Below, piece after piece: positions 1 through 7,731 of a stretch of DNA of 63,513 nt (position 1 is its first letter; each line of letters begins with the position of its first letter). The stretch covers positions 1-63,513 of the forward strand of contig NZ_LFML01000046.1 in the NCBI RefSeq assembly GCF_001044425.1, given 5' to 3'. The notes below the pieces were generated by a model. The model ran no database searches. It worked only from the letters and a program-made list of their open reading frames with translations, and was not told where the DNA came from. This DNA comes from Streptomyces roseus (lineage in GTDB: Bacteria > Actinomycetota > Actinomycetes > Streptomycetales > Streptomycetaceae). The position numbers and the translations under genes were made by a program.

Positions 1-1034
1 CAGCCGCCGTCGCTCGCGCAGTCGACCGTGTCGAACGAGCCTTCGGCCAGGGGCTTCCACGTCCTGCCGGCGTCCGTCGTCACGTCCGTGCCCGTCGGGC
101 CGACCGCCAGGGCCGCGGTGCGCAGGTGCGGGAGCCAGGCCGCGCCCGAGCGGTACGCCGGGGGCGGGGTGGACGCGGGACGCCAGGTGCGGCCCGCGTC
201 CGCCGATACGGCGGCGGCCCGCGGGGAGGCCTCGCCGGTGCGGTAGTCGCCGCCGACCGCCAGCCCCGTCGTACGGTCGCGGAAGGCCAGGGCGAAGACC
301 CCCTTGGCCGGGTCGCCCGCCGGGATGCCCGACTCGGCGACCCGCCAGGTGCGGCCGCGGTCCGGCGAGTGCAGGATCCGGCCGGCCGCGCCGCCGCCCG
401 TGGCCAGCCAGACGTCGCGCGGCCCCGCACTGACCAGGCACTGGCCGCTGGCCGCGAACCCCGCCTCGCCCGCCAGGGCGTCCGGCATCCCCGTGCGCGG
501 CAGCACCGCCCAGTTCCGGCCGCCGTCGTCCGTCGACAGGATCCGGAACTTGCCGTCCACCGGGTCGCTCACCGCCAGGCCGTGCCGGGGGTCGAAGAAG
601 GTGAGGCAGTCGTAGAACGCCCGCGGGTCGGGGTTGCGGAAGGTCTCGGCCCAGGTGGCGCCGCCGTCCTCGGTGCGCAGCACCCGCGAGGCCGCGCCCT
701 CCCCGATGGACAGGGCCACCGCGTGCCGTGCGTCGAAGGCCTCGATGTCGCGCAGTTCCAGGCCCTCCGCGACGGCGCCCGGCGGTGAGACGTCGCGCCA
801 GCTGCGGCCGCCGTCCACCGTGCGCAGCACGGTGCCCTTGGTGCCTGCCACCCAGGCCGTGGACCGGCTGACCGCCGCGAGCCCGCGGAACCGGGCGTCC
901 TTCCCGGTGTCCTTCAGGGCCCAGCCCGCGCCCCGTAACGCCTGCGCGTCCGAATTGTCCTGCGCGTGCGCGGGGGCGGCGAGCAGGCCCACCGCCAGAG
1001 CCGCCGCGCACGTGCCAACTCCCAGAAGTCTCAT
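1..1034 (-). CDS. Exported YCF48/sortilin-like beta-propeller protein (3' end outside window)
   Basis: The reading frame starts at the ATG complementary to 1032-1034 and runs off the left edge, so the C-terminus is missing. Residues 1-24 form a Sec signal peptide (basic MRLLG start, Ala/Leu-rich core, cleavage near APAHA). The mature part repeats the pattern DGG-x-(S/T)W (DGGRSW, DGGATW, DDGGRNW, DRGRTW, DAGRTW) about every 45-50 residues. That pattern is typical of BNR/YCF48-type WD40-like propellers, often annotated as oxidoreductase or photosystem-stability-like proteins. It is secreted; no catalytic function can be inferred. Codon 33 is TTA (936-938), so translation may depend on the bldA tRNA. 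Confidence 0.85.
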   Translation of the reverse strand, partial: MRLLGVGTCAAALAVGLLAAPAHAQDNSDAQALRGAGWALKDTGKDARFRGLAAVSRSTAWVAGTKGTVLRTVDGGRSWRDVSPPGAVAEGLELRDIEAFDARHAVALSIGEGAASRVLRTEDGGATWAETFRNPDPRAFYDCLTFFDPRHGLAVSDPVDGKFRILSTDDGGRNWAVLPRTGMPDALAGEAGFAASGQCLVSAGPRDVWLATGGGAAGRILHSPDRGRTWRVAESGIPAGDPAKGVFALAFRDRTTGLAVGGDYRTGEASPRAAAVSADAGRTWRPASTPPPAYRSGAAWLPHLRTAALAVGPTGTDVTTDAGRTWKPLAEGSFDTVDCASDGG

Positions 1035-1108
1035 GGCGCCGGAAGCTAATGCACGCCGGATTCGGCGTCCAGGGTGCGTCCGTGCCGCCGCGTTCCTACG
1101 CTGTGGCC

Positions 1109-1525
1109 ATGCCATCCAGGGAACCCAAGGCCTACGAAGGCAAGCGCATCACCGTCACTTACGACACCGGGCGGTGTCTGCACGCCGCCGAATGCGTGGG
1201 CGGGCTCCCCGAGGTGTTCGACTCGGGGAAGCGCCCGTGGGTACAGCCGGACGGCGCCGAGCCGGAGCGCGTCGCCGAGGTGATCCGCCGGTGCCCCTCG
1301 GGTGCGCTGCAGTACCGGCCCGCCGGGGACGGGCCGGCCGAGGAGCCGGACCGGCCGACGACGGTCGTGCGCTCGTCCGCCGGGCAGCTCGTGATGCGCG
1401 GCGATCTGCGGGTGGCGACCCCCGACGGGACCTTCCGGAGGGAGACCAGGGCGATGCTTTGCGCTTGTGGAGTGAGCGGGAACCAGCCGTTTTGCGACCA
1501 CTCCGGGGCATGCGGCCGCGACTGA
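1109..1525 (+). CDS. Two-domain Fe-S protein: divergent 4Fe-4S ferredoxin-like domain plus CDGSH-like zinc-finger/2Fe-2S domain
   Basis: 138 aa from the ATG at 1109; an in-frame start at 1049 is possible but would read into the divergent promoter region. The N-terminal half matches the Fer4_19 (DUF1271, YjdI-like) pattern, with GRCLHAAEC and RRCPSGAL supplying cysteines. The C-terminal half matches the CDGSH pattern CxC-x2-S-x3-P-x-CD. The usual C-D-G-S-H end is here C-D-H-S-G, so the canonical fourth ligand (His at Cys+4) is Gly and a His sits at Cys+2. The last 25 codons use A/T-ending codons (ctt, gct, tgt, gga, ttt) unlike the rest of the gene. Likely a small redox or Fe-S carrier; partner unknown. 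Confidence 0.85.
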   Translation: MPSREPKAYEGKRITVTYDTGRCLHAAECVGGLPEVFDSGKRPWVQPDGAEPERVAEVIRRCPSGALQYRPAGDGPAEEPDRPTTVVRSSAGQLVMRGDLRVATPDGTFRRETRAMLCACGVSGNQPFCDHSGACGRD

Positions 1526-1703
1526 CAGCCCTTCGCTCACCCGACTCCCGCCGTCACTCTGTGCGATCAAACGGACGCGTTCCAGCCAATCGGTGACACA
1601 GCTCACGTCAGTTCGCATGCACGGATTTGCCGATTCCGGCGTCTATCCGGTTGTCGGGCTTCACCCCATGCCCGGCAGCAGATCCGCCGCAAGGGAGCGA
1701 GCC

Positions 1704-2120
1704 TTGATCACCGTTATCGAGCAGGCCGTGCAGGCCCGTCTGGTCGCCACCGCCCCGAAGGTCGAGACCGTGCCCGTCACGCTCTGCTACGACCGTGCGG
1801 ATCCCTTCGCCGTGCGCATGGCCTTCCCCGCTCCCGCCACCCTGGAGGGCGTGGAGGTTTCGTGGACCTTCGCCCGCGAGCTCCTGGAATCGGGGCTGGA
1901 CCGCCCGACGGGGTGGGGTGACGTGCGGGTGCGCCCGTACGACGTCGACCGGACCACGATCGAGTTCCACGCGCCCGAGGGAGTGGCGATCGTGCTGATG
2001 CTGACGGTCGAGCTGCACCGGTTCCTGGAGCGGGCCGCGACGATCGTGCCGCCGGGCCTGGAGCACCTGTACCTCGACATGGACCACAGCCTGGCCGAGC
2101 TGATGCGCGACCCGCGCTGA
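1704..2120 (+). CDS. SsgA-like sporulation/cell-division protein (SALP family), TTG start
   Basis: 138 aa. The whole chain fits the SsgA/SsgB family (VQARLVA near the N-terminus, LCYDRADPFAVRMAF, VSWTFARELL, then a C-terminal LxxFL-R and LDMDHSLAELM). Family members are 130-145 aa and act in sporulation-specific cell division in morphologically complex actinomycetes. The frame is open upstream to 1593. I chose the TTG at 1704 because AAGGGAG at 1692-1698 lies about 5-6 nt before it and the family normally begins with the equivalent of M-x-TVIEQ. Which SALP paralogue it is cannot be fixed by eye. Confidence 0.88.
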   Translation: MITVIEQAVQARLVATAPKVETVPVTLCYDRADPFAVRMAFPAPATLEGVEVSWTFARELLESGLDRPTGWGDVRVRPYDVDRTTIEFHAPEGVAIVLMLTVELHRFLERAATIVPPGLEHLYLDMDHSLAELMRDPR

Positions 2121-2200
2121 GACCGGTCCGCCACCCGTCCCGGCGCCCGCCCCCCGGGGCCGCTCCGTACCCGCACCCGCGGCCGCATTTAAATCGTTTG

Positions 2201-2221
2201 CGGGCGGCTCCCGGCCGCCCG
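2201..2221 (+). terminator. Perfect 8-bp hairpin between the SsgA-like gene and the ABC-F gene
   Basis: Arms CGGGCGGC (2201-2208) and GCCGCCCG (2214-2221) are exact complements around a 5-nt loop. There is no U-tract, as is common in Streptomyces. It can end transcription of the SsgA-like gene or be part of the ABC-F leader. Confidence 0.5.
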
Positions 2222-2253
2222 TAGCTTCGTAGACGCCCCATTGCCGTCGAAAC

Positions 2254-2344
2254 GGAGCAGGACGTTGCTCTTCTGAGGTCCGAGACACCGACCGATCCCG
2301 CCGTACCGACCCGTTCCGCGTCGGATCCGACCGTCGGCTGTCTC
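2254..2344 (+). promoter_or_regulatory. Candidate attenuator leader of the ABC-F gene: mini-ORF plus hairpins
   Basis: GGAG at 2254-2257 is followed 7 nt later by TTG-CTC-TTC-TGA (2265-2276), a three-codon mini-ORF (M-L-F). Directly downstream, GAGACACCGAC (2282-2292) can pair with GTCGGCTGTCTC (2333-2344), leaving one bulged C. A perfect 12-bp palindrome (2320-2331) lies inside. The ABC-F start codon is 40 nt further on. Antibiotic-induced ribosome-mediated attenuation is an established control mode for ABC-F and other resistance genes; that it operates here is inference. Confidence 0.4.
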
Positions 2345-2383
2345 CCCGCGTTGCACGCACACTCACGCAACCTGGAGGCCTCC

Positions 2384-4024
2384 ATGAGCCACGCCCCTGC
2401 ATTCATCACCTGTTCCGCCCTGTCCTTCGACTGGCCCGACGGGACCCCCGTCTTCGACGACTTCCACTGGGCCGTCGGCCCCGGCCGTACCGGCCTCATC
2501 GGCCTCAACGGCTGCGGGAAGTCCACCCTGCTCAAGCTGATCGCCGGTGAACTGACCCCGACCGACGGGCAGTTGTCCGTAGCCGGCACCGTCGGGTACC
2601 TCCCGCAGAGCGTCACCCTCGACACCGCCCTGCGCGTGGACGAGGCGCTCGGCATCCACACCGCCCGCGCCGCCCTGCACGCCATCGAGGCGGGCGAGGC
2701 GAGCGAGGCGAACTTCGCCGCGGTCGGCGACGACTGGGACGTCGAGGAGCGGGCCCTGGCCACCCTCGACGAGCTCGGCCTCGCCCGGATCGGCCTGGAC
2801 CGCACGGTCGGCGAACTGTCGGGCGGCGAGTGCGTGTTGCTGCGCCTGGCCGCGCTGCTGCTCGCCCGCCCCGACGTCCTGCTGCTCGACGAGCCGACGA
2901 ACAACCTGGACCTGCGGGCCCGACGCCGCCTGTACGCGGCGGTCGAGTCCTGGTCCGGGGTCCTCCTCCTGGTCAGCCACGACCGGGAGCTGCTGGAGCG
3001 GGTCGACCAGATCGCCGACCTGCACGACGGCGAAGTCCGCTGGTACGGGGGCAACTTCTCGGCGTACGAGGAACAGCTGGCCGCCGAGCAGGACGCGGCC
3101 GAGCGGATGGTCCGGGTCGCGGAGGCCGACGTGCAGCGGCAGAAGCGGGAACTGTCCGACGCCCACATGAAGTTGGCGCGGCGCAAGCGGTACGGCCAGA
3201 AGATGAACGACTCGAAGCGCGAGCCGAAGATCGTCATGGGCGCCCGCAAGCGCGCGGCCCAGGAGTCGGCCGGCAAGCACCGGATCCTGCACACCGAGAA
3301 GCTGGCCCAGGCGAAGGAGCGGCTGGACCAGGCGGCGGAGGCGGTGCGTGACGACGACGAGATCCGGATCAAGCTGCCGGCCACGCAGGTCCCGCCGGGC
3401 CGCCGGGTCCTGACCTTGAGCGACGTCCACCTGGCGTACGGGGCCCGGGTCGCGGGCGAGTGGGAGCTGCGCGGTCCGGAGCGGATCGCACTGGTGGGCC
3501 GCAACGGCTCGGGCAAGACGACCCTGCTGCGCACGATCGCGGGGGCGCTCCCGCCGGTGTCCGGTGAGGCGATCACGCACGTGCCGACGCGGTTCCTGCC
3601 GCAGCGGCTGGACGTGCTCGACGAGAGCCGGTCGGTGGTGGAGAACGTGGCCCGGTTCGCCCCGCAGGCCTCGAACAACCTGGTCCGGGCGCGGCTCGCG
3701 CACTTCCTGTTCCGGGGCGCCCGGGCGGACCGGCCGGCCGGCACCCTGTCGGGCGGCGAGCGGTTCCGGGCGGCCCTGGCGGCGCTGCTGCTGGCGGAGC
3801 CGGCTCCGCAGCTGCTGATGCTGGACGAGCCGACGAACAACCTGGACCTGGCGAGCGTCCGGCAGCTCACGCAGGCGCTGGAGTCGTACGAGGGCGCCCT
3901 GCTGGTGGCCAGCCACGACGTGCCGTTCCTGGAGTCGGTGGGGATCACCCGCTGGCTGCTGCTGGACGGCGAGCTGAAGGCGACGACGGCCGAGGAGGTG
4001 CGCGAGGCCCTCTGGCACGAGTGA
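2384..4024 (+). CDS. ABC-F family ATPase (ribosome-associated, antibiotic-resistance/translation factor type)
   Basis: 546 aa from the ATG at 2384, 5 nt after GGAGG (2374-2378). It has two ABC domains and no membrane segments. Domain 1 has Walker A GLNGCGKST (about residues 40-48), signature LSGGE and Walker B LLLDEPTNNLDL. Domain 2 has GRNGSGKTT, LSGGE and LMLDEPTNNLDL. Between them is a long basic, helical linker (about residues 235-330, rich in KR and Q), the P-site tRNA interaction motif region that enters the ribosome in ABC-F proteins. The product is cytoplasmic and acts on the ribosome rather than transporting. The antibiotic, if any, cannot be read from sequence. Confidence 0.93.
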   Translation: MSHAPAFITCSALSFDWPDGTPVFDDFHWAVGPGRTGLIGLNGCGKSTLLKLIAGELTPTDGQLSVAGTVGYLPQSVTLDTALRVDEALGIHTARAALHAIEAGEASEANFAAVGDDWDVEERALATLDELGLARIGLDRTVGELSGGECVLLRLAALLLARPDVLLLDEPTNNLDLRARRRLYAAVESWSGVLLLVSHDRELLERVDQIADLHDGEVRWYGGNFSAYEEQLAAEQDAAERMVRVAEADVQRQKRELSDAHMKLARRKRYGQKMNDSKREPKIVMGARKRAAQESAGKHRILHTEKLAQAKERLDQAAEAVRDDDEIRIKLPATQVPPGRRVLTLSDVHLAYGARVAGEWELRGPERIALVGRNGSGKTTLLRTIAGALPPVSGEAITHVPTRFLPQRLDVLDESRSVVENVARFAPQASNNLVRARLAHFLFRGARADRPAGTLSGGERFRAALAALLLAEPAPQLLMLDEPTNNLDLASVRQLTQALESYEGALLVASHDVPFLESVGITRWLLLDGELKATTAEEVREALWHE

Positions 4025-4235
4025 GCCCGGGCGGGTCCGCCGCGCGGTCGTCGGCCGGCCGGCGCCGAAGGGGCGGCCGACTCCGCAGCCGTAATGCCCG
4101 TCTTGGCGGTGACCGACGTCAAGGCGGGTGTCACGGGCCACCTGCCGGGGCGACTTTTGCTCCGCCGGGCGCTTCACGCGCGCCCTCAAACTGCGCAGAT
4201 AACCGGACGTAACCGGTCATATGAACGCCTGGGGC

Positions 4236-4264
4236 TTGGCTGGCTCTCACGCTCCGCTTAACCT
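4236..4264 (+). promoter_or_regulatory. Putative promoter of the acyl-ACP desaturase gene
   Basis: -35 TTGGCT (4236-4241), 17-bp spacer, -10 TAACCT (4259-4264). The predicted start near 4271 falls inside the palindromic operator that follows, leaving a leader of about 50 nt. Confidence 0.5.
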
Positions 4265-4293
4265 ACGGGTTCGTAGGCTACGGAACCGTAGGT
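4261..4293 (+). promoter_or_regulatory. Double palindromic operator overlapping the desaturase -10 and transcription start
   Basis: Two inverted repeats abut. CCTACG-GGTT-CGTAGG spans 4262-4277 and CTACGG-AA-CCGTAG spans 4278-4291. The whole 33-bp block is itself nearly palindromic (ACCTACGG at one end, CCGTAGGT at the other). Size, symmetry and position fit a TetR/FadR-type repressor of lipid genes. No regulator gene is adjacent. Confidence 0.65.
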
Positions 4294-4319
4294 ATTTCGC
4301 TTTGTCCTCAGGAGCACCC

Positions 4320-5291
4320 GTGACACTCACCTCTCCCCACCTCGGCAGCTCGGAGGCGTGGACCGACGCCAAGCTGCTGTACGCGCTGGAAGAGGTGGTC
4401 GAGAAGGAACTCAACCGCCATCTGAAGGTCACCAAGGACTGGATGCCCCACGAGTACGTCCCGTGGAGCGACGGCCGGAACTTCCCTGGCTTCTTCGAGG
4501 ACGGCGAGGCCTGGGACCCGCAGCAGTCCAAGGTCACCGACATCGGCAAGATCGCGCTGGTCGTGAACCTGCTGACCGAGGACAACCTCCCCAGCTACCA
4601 CCACGAGATCGCCACGCTCTTCGGCCGCAACGGCGCCTGGGGCACGTGGGTGCACCGCTGGACGGCCGAGGAGGGCCGCCACGGCATCGTGATGCGCGAC
4701 TACCTGCTGGCCTCGCGCGCCGTGGACCCGGACAAGCTGGAAGCGTTCCGCATGCAGCACATGTCGGAGGGGTTCGAGTCCGACAACCGGCACTCGATGC
4801 TGCACTCCGTGGCGTACGTGGCCTTCCAGGAACTGGCGACCCGCATCTCGCACCGCAACACCGGCCACCAGTCCGGTGACCCGGTCTGCGACCGGATGCT
4901 GGCCCGCATCGCGCAGGACGAGAACCTGCACATGATCTTCTACCGCAACCTGCTGGGTGCGGCCTTCGAGATCGCCCCGGACCTGACGATGCAGGCCGTG
5001 CGGGACGTCGTGGTCAACTTCCGGATGCCCGGACACGGCATGCCCGGCTTCGAGCGGATGGCCGCGCAGATGGCGATCGGCGGGGTCTACAACCTGCGGA
5101 TCCACCACGACGACGTGCTGAGCCCGGTGATCCGCTTCCTGAAGATCATGGACATCGACGGTCTAGGCCCCGAGGGACAGCAGGCCCAGGAGGAGCTCGG
5201 GCTCTTCATGGGCGGCCTGGACTCCGAGGCCCGCAAGTTCGACGAGCGGCTGGCCGCCCGCGCGGCGCGCATCGCGGCCCGCAAGGCCTGA
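4320..5291 (+). CDS. Acyl-ACP (stearoyl-type) fatty acid desaturase
   Basis: 323 aa from the GTG at 4320, 5 nt after CAGGAG. It is a soluble di-iron desaturase of the FA_desaturase_2 family. Visible iron ligands are in EEGRHGI (about residues 119-125) and the second DENLHM motif (DExxH, about residues 200-205), with an earlier E in LTEDNLPSYHHE. Length and the absence of membrane helices fit the acyl-ACP desaturases (DesA type) of actinomycetes. These introduce a double bond into ACP-bound acyl chains using ferredoxin and O2. A double palindrome over the promoter suggests repression by a lipid-responsive regulator. Confidence 0.9.
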   Translation: MTLTSPHLGSSEAWTDAKLLYALEEVVEKELNRHLKVTKDWMPHEYVPWSDGRNFPGFFEDGEAWDPQQSKVTDIGKIALVVNLLTEDNLPSYHHEIATLFGRNGAWGTWVHRWTAEEGRHGIVMRDYLLASRAVDPDKLEAFRMQHMSEGFESDNRHSMLHSVAYVAFQELATRISHRNTGHQSGDPVCDRMLARIAQDENLHMIFYRNLLGAAFEIAPDLTMQAVRDVVVNFRMPGHGMPGFERMAAQMAIGGVYNLRIHHDDVLSPVIRFLKIMDIDGLGPEGQQAQEELGLFMGGLDSEARKFDERLAARAARIAARKA

Positions 5292-5326
5292 CCGGCACGA
5301 CGGGCCTGACCGGCCCTACCGGCACG

Positions 5327-5376
5327 CAACGCCTCGAACCCTGGCATGGCCCCCGCCCTGCCAGGGTTTCGCGTTG
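5327..5376 (+). terminator. Strong intrinsic terminator after the desaturase gene
   Basis: AACCCTGGCA (5337-5346) pairs perfectly with TGCCAGGGTT (5359-5368). An outer CAACGC/GCGTTG helix extends the stem. It lies between the convergent desaturase and WhiB-like genes and can serve both. Confidence 0.8.
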
Positions 5377-5410
5377 TCGTACGTGGGTGGCCCGGCGGCG
5401 CCGGGCCCGG

Positions 5411-5653
5411 TCAGCCGCGCGGGCGCAGCGCGAGGCGCTCGGACTCCGAGAGGCCGCCCCAGACACCGAAGCGCTCGTCGTTGGCCAGGGCGTACTCCAG
5501 GCATGCCGCGCGGCCCTCGCACGCCCCGCACAGCCGCTTGGCGTCCCGCAGGGAGGAGCCGGGCTCCGGGAAGAAGAAGCCGGGGCCCGTCTGGGCGCAG
5601 AGGGCGAGGTCGTACCAGGCGGGCGCGGCGGTGGTGGAGGTGTTCATCGACAT
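5411..5653 (-). CDS. WhiB-like (Wbl) Fe-S transcriptional regulator
   Basis: 80 aa. The pattern C...CxxC...C (LCAQTG, LCGACEGRAAC) followed by FGVWGG is the hallmark of Wbl proteins, which bind a 4Fe-4S cluster and usually work with the principal sigma factor. The start is taken at the ATG at 5653; a second ATG two codons later and a TTG at 5692 are possible. The C-terminus ends in a basic ALRPRG tail. Which Wbl subfamily it belongs to is not decided here. Confidence 0.88.
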   Translation of the reverse strand: MSMNTSTTAAPAWYDLALCAQTGPGFFFPEPGSSLRDAKRLCGACEGRAACLEYALANDERFGVWGGLSESERLALRPRG

Positions 5654-5734
5654 GCCGCAGATCCTCACCGCCGCCGATGGACGTCCGATCAACGCCTGAT
5701 CAACACCGGGCTCCTCAGGACCGGTACGGGCTCC

Positions 5735-6529
5735 TCAGACCCCCGGTGCCGCGGCGCTGGCGATGACGGCGAACCGGGCGCCGTAGGGGTCGGCCAGCTT
5801 CGCGAAACGGCCCACGCCCTCCATGAAGACCGGCGACAAGCGGACCTTGCCGCCCGACTCCTCCGCAGCGGCCGCCGTCACATCGCAGTCGGCGACCTCG
5901 AAGTACGGTGTCCAGTAGGGGCGTTCGGCGTCCTCCACCGGATCGCTCCCGATCGGGACGATGCCGCCGAAGGCCGCCTCGTCCGGCGTGCCCGCGGCCT
6001 TGACCGCGGTGTACGAGCCGCCCTCGAAGGGCATCTCGACGATCTCCCAGCCGAAGACCGCCCCGTAGAAGGACGCGGCCGCCCGCACATCGCCCGTGTA
6101 GAGCTCGGTCCAGCACAGGGTGCCGACCTCGGTCACGGCGCCCAGCCCCTCGATCCTGCCCGGCTGCCAGATCGAGAACGTGACTCCCGCGGGGTCGGCG
6201 AAGATCGCCATCCGGCCGAGGCCCATGACGTCCCGGGGCGCGACGGCGACCGTGCCGCCCGCCGCGACCACGGCGGCCGCGGTGGCGTCCGCGTCGGAGC
6301 TGCGGAAGTACAGCGTCCACGCCGACCGGACTTCGCCCGGTGCGACGGCCATGGCGCCCGCCACCGTCCTGCCGCCGAGCTGGAACATCGCGTATCCGCC
6401 GACTTCCTCGCCGCCCGGCCGGTAGTCCCAGCCGAACAGTGCGGTGTAGAACCCGGCGGCGCCGTCGAGGTGGGGCGTGCCGAGGTCGACCCAGTTCGGG
6501 GAGCCGTCCTTGTAGTCCGTGGTGAGCAT
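5735..6529 (-). CDS. VOC-family protein with two glyoxalase/bleomycin-resistance-like domains
   Basis: 264 aa from the ATG at 6529. It has two tandem VOC modules. The first starts NWVDLGTPHLDGAAGFYTALFGW, and the second repeats this as CWTELYTGDVRAAASFYGAVFGW about 125 residues later. Each ends in a FADPAG or LADPYG turn followed by the final strand (FSIWQPG, FAVIASA). The same two-domain layout is common in Streptomyces proteins annotated as hydrolases or glyoxalase-like. The substrate is unknown. Confidence 0.88.
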   Translation of the reverse strand: MLTTDYKDGSPNWVDLGTPHLDGAAGFYTALFGWDYRPGGEEVGGYAMFQLGGRTVAGAMAVAPGEVRSAWTLYFRSSDADATAAAVVAAGGTVAVAPRDVMGLGRMAIFADPAGVTFSIWQPGRIEGLGAVTEVGTLCWTELYTGDVRAAASFYGAVFGWEIVEMPFEGGSYTAVKAAGTPDEAAFGGIVPIGSDPVEDAERPYWTPYFEVADCDVTAAAAEESGGKVRLSPVFMEGVGRFAKLADPYGARFAVIASAAAPGV

Positions 6530-6585
6530 GACCCGTACTCCTTCCGTCCTCCCTGCGGGCACGGCACCCGCCGCCGGCCGCGCGC

Positions 6586-7656
6586 TCAGCCCTCGCCCTT
6601 CGCGTCCTCGCCCTTCGCGTCCTCGCCCGTGCCCTTGCCGTCCTCGTGCTTCGCCCGGCTCGGCTGGACGCGCTTGGGCTCGCCGGGCATCTTCGGATAG
6701 TCCGGCGGGTACGGCATGTCGCCGAGGCCGTGGTCGTGTTCGTGGCGCTCGGCCAGTTCGAGGGCGGCGTCCAGGGTGAAGGCGTGCTCGTCCATGTCCG
6801 CGTGCAGGTCTCCGAGCTCCGCGTACCGCGCCGGCATCGTGGTGATGTCGAAGTCCCGGGGCTCGGCGGAGTCGATCTCGTCCCAGCGCAGCGGGGCCGA
6901 GACCGGGGCGTGCGGGCGCGGGCGGACGGAGTACGCGGAGGCGATCGTGCGGTCGCGGGCCGTTTGGTTGTAGTCGACGAAGATCCGCTCGCCGCGCTCC
7001 TCCTTCCACCACGCCGTGGTCACCTTGCCGGGCATCCGCTGTTCCAGTTCGCGGCCGATCGCGATCGCGCAGCGCCGGACCTCGGTGAACGTCCAGCGCG
7101 GCTCGATCGGGACGAAGACGTGCAGACCCCGGCCGCCCGAGGTCTTGGGCCAGCCGCGCAGCCCGAGGTCCTCCAGTACGTCGCGCAGCTCGTGGGCGCA
7201 GATCACCGCGTGGTGGTAGTCGGTGCCCGGCTGCGGGTCCAGGTCGATGCGCAGTTCGTCGGGGCGGTCGGTGTCCTCGCGCCGCACCGGCCAGGGGTGG
7301 AAGGTCAGGCAGCCCAGGTTGGCGGCCCACAGCACCGCGGCCGGTTCGGTCGGGCAGATCTCGTCGGCCGTGCGCCCGCTGGGGAACTCGATGTGGGCGG
7401 TCGGGATCCAGTCGGGCAGGTTCTTCGGGGCGCGCTTTTGGAAGAAGGACTCGCCCTCCACCCCTTCGGGGTAGCGCTCCAGGGTGGTGGGCCGGTTGCG
7501 CAGGGCCCGCGTGATCCCGTCGGCCACGGACAGGTAGTACCGCGCCACGTCCAGCTTGGTCAGGCCCCGCTCGGGGAAGTAGACCTTGTCCGGGCTGGAC
7601 AGCCGCACGGTCCTCCCGCCCGCTTCCAGCTCGATGGCATTCCCGGATGCACCCAT
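6586..7656 (-). CDS. ligD: LigD-type polymerase/primase domain protein (NHEJ repair)
   Basis: 356 aa from the ATG at 7656. It matches the archaeo-eukaryotic primase-like polymerase domain of bacterial LigD throughout: YFPERGLTKLDVARYYL at the N-terminus, the catalytic DLDPQPG (about residues 140-146), SGGRGLHVFVPI, and the C-terminal DFDITTMPARY. No ligase or phosphoesterase module is attached. The partner ligase is a separate gene transcribed divergently from a 75-bp gap, so the LigD functions appear split between two genes. The tail is a low-complexity GEDAKGEDAKGEG repeat. No Ku gene is in the window. Confidence 0.92.
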   Translation of the reverse strand: MGASGNAIELEAGGRTVRLSSPDKVYFPERGLTKLDVARYYLSVADGITRALRNRPTTLERYPEGVEGESFFQKRAPKNLPDWIPTAHIEFPSGRTADEICPTEPAAVLWAANLGCLTFHPWPVRREDTDRPDELRIDLDPQPGTDYHHAVICAHELRDVLEDLGLRGWPKTSGGRGLHVFVPIEPRWTFTEVRRCAIAIGRELEQRMPGKVTTAWWKEERGERIFVDYNQTARDRTIASAYSVRPRPHAPVSAPLRWDEIDSAEPRDFDITTMPARYAELGDLHADMDEHAFTLDAALELAERHEHDHGLGDMPYPPDYPKMPGEPKRVQPSRAKHEDGKGTGEDAKGEDAKGEG

Positions 7657-7731
7657 GTGCGCCACGGTAGGCGGCCCCCGCCAGGTGCGCATACCGGGCG
7701 ACCGGGGACGTACCGCCGCAGAATCTAAGAC

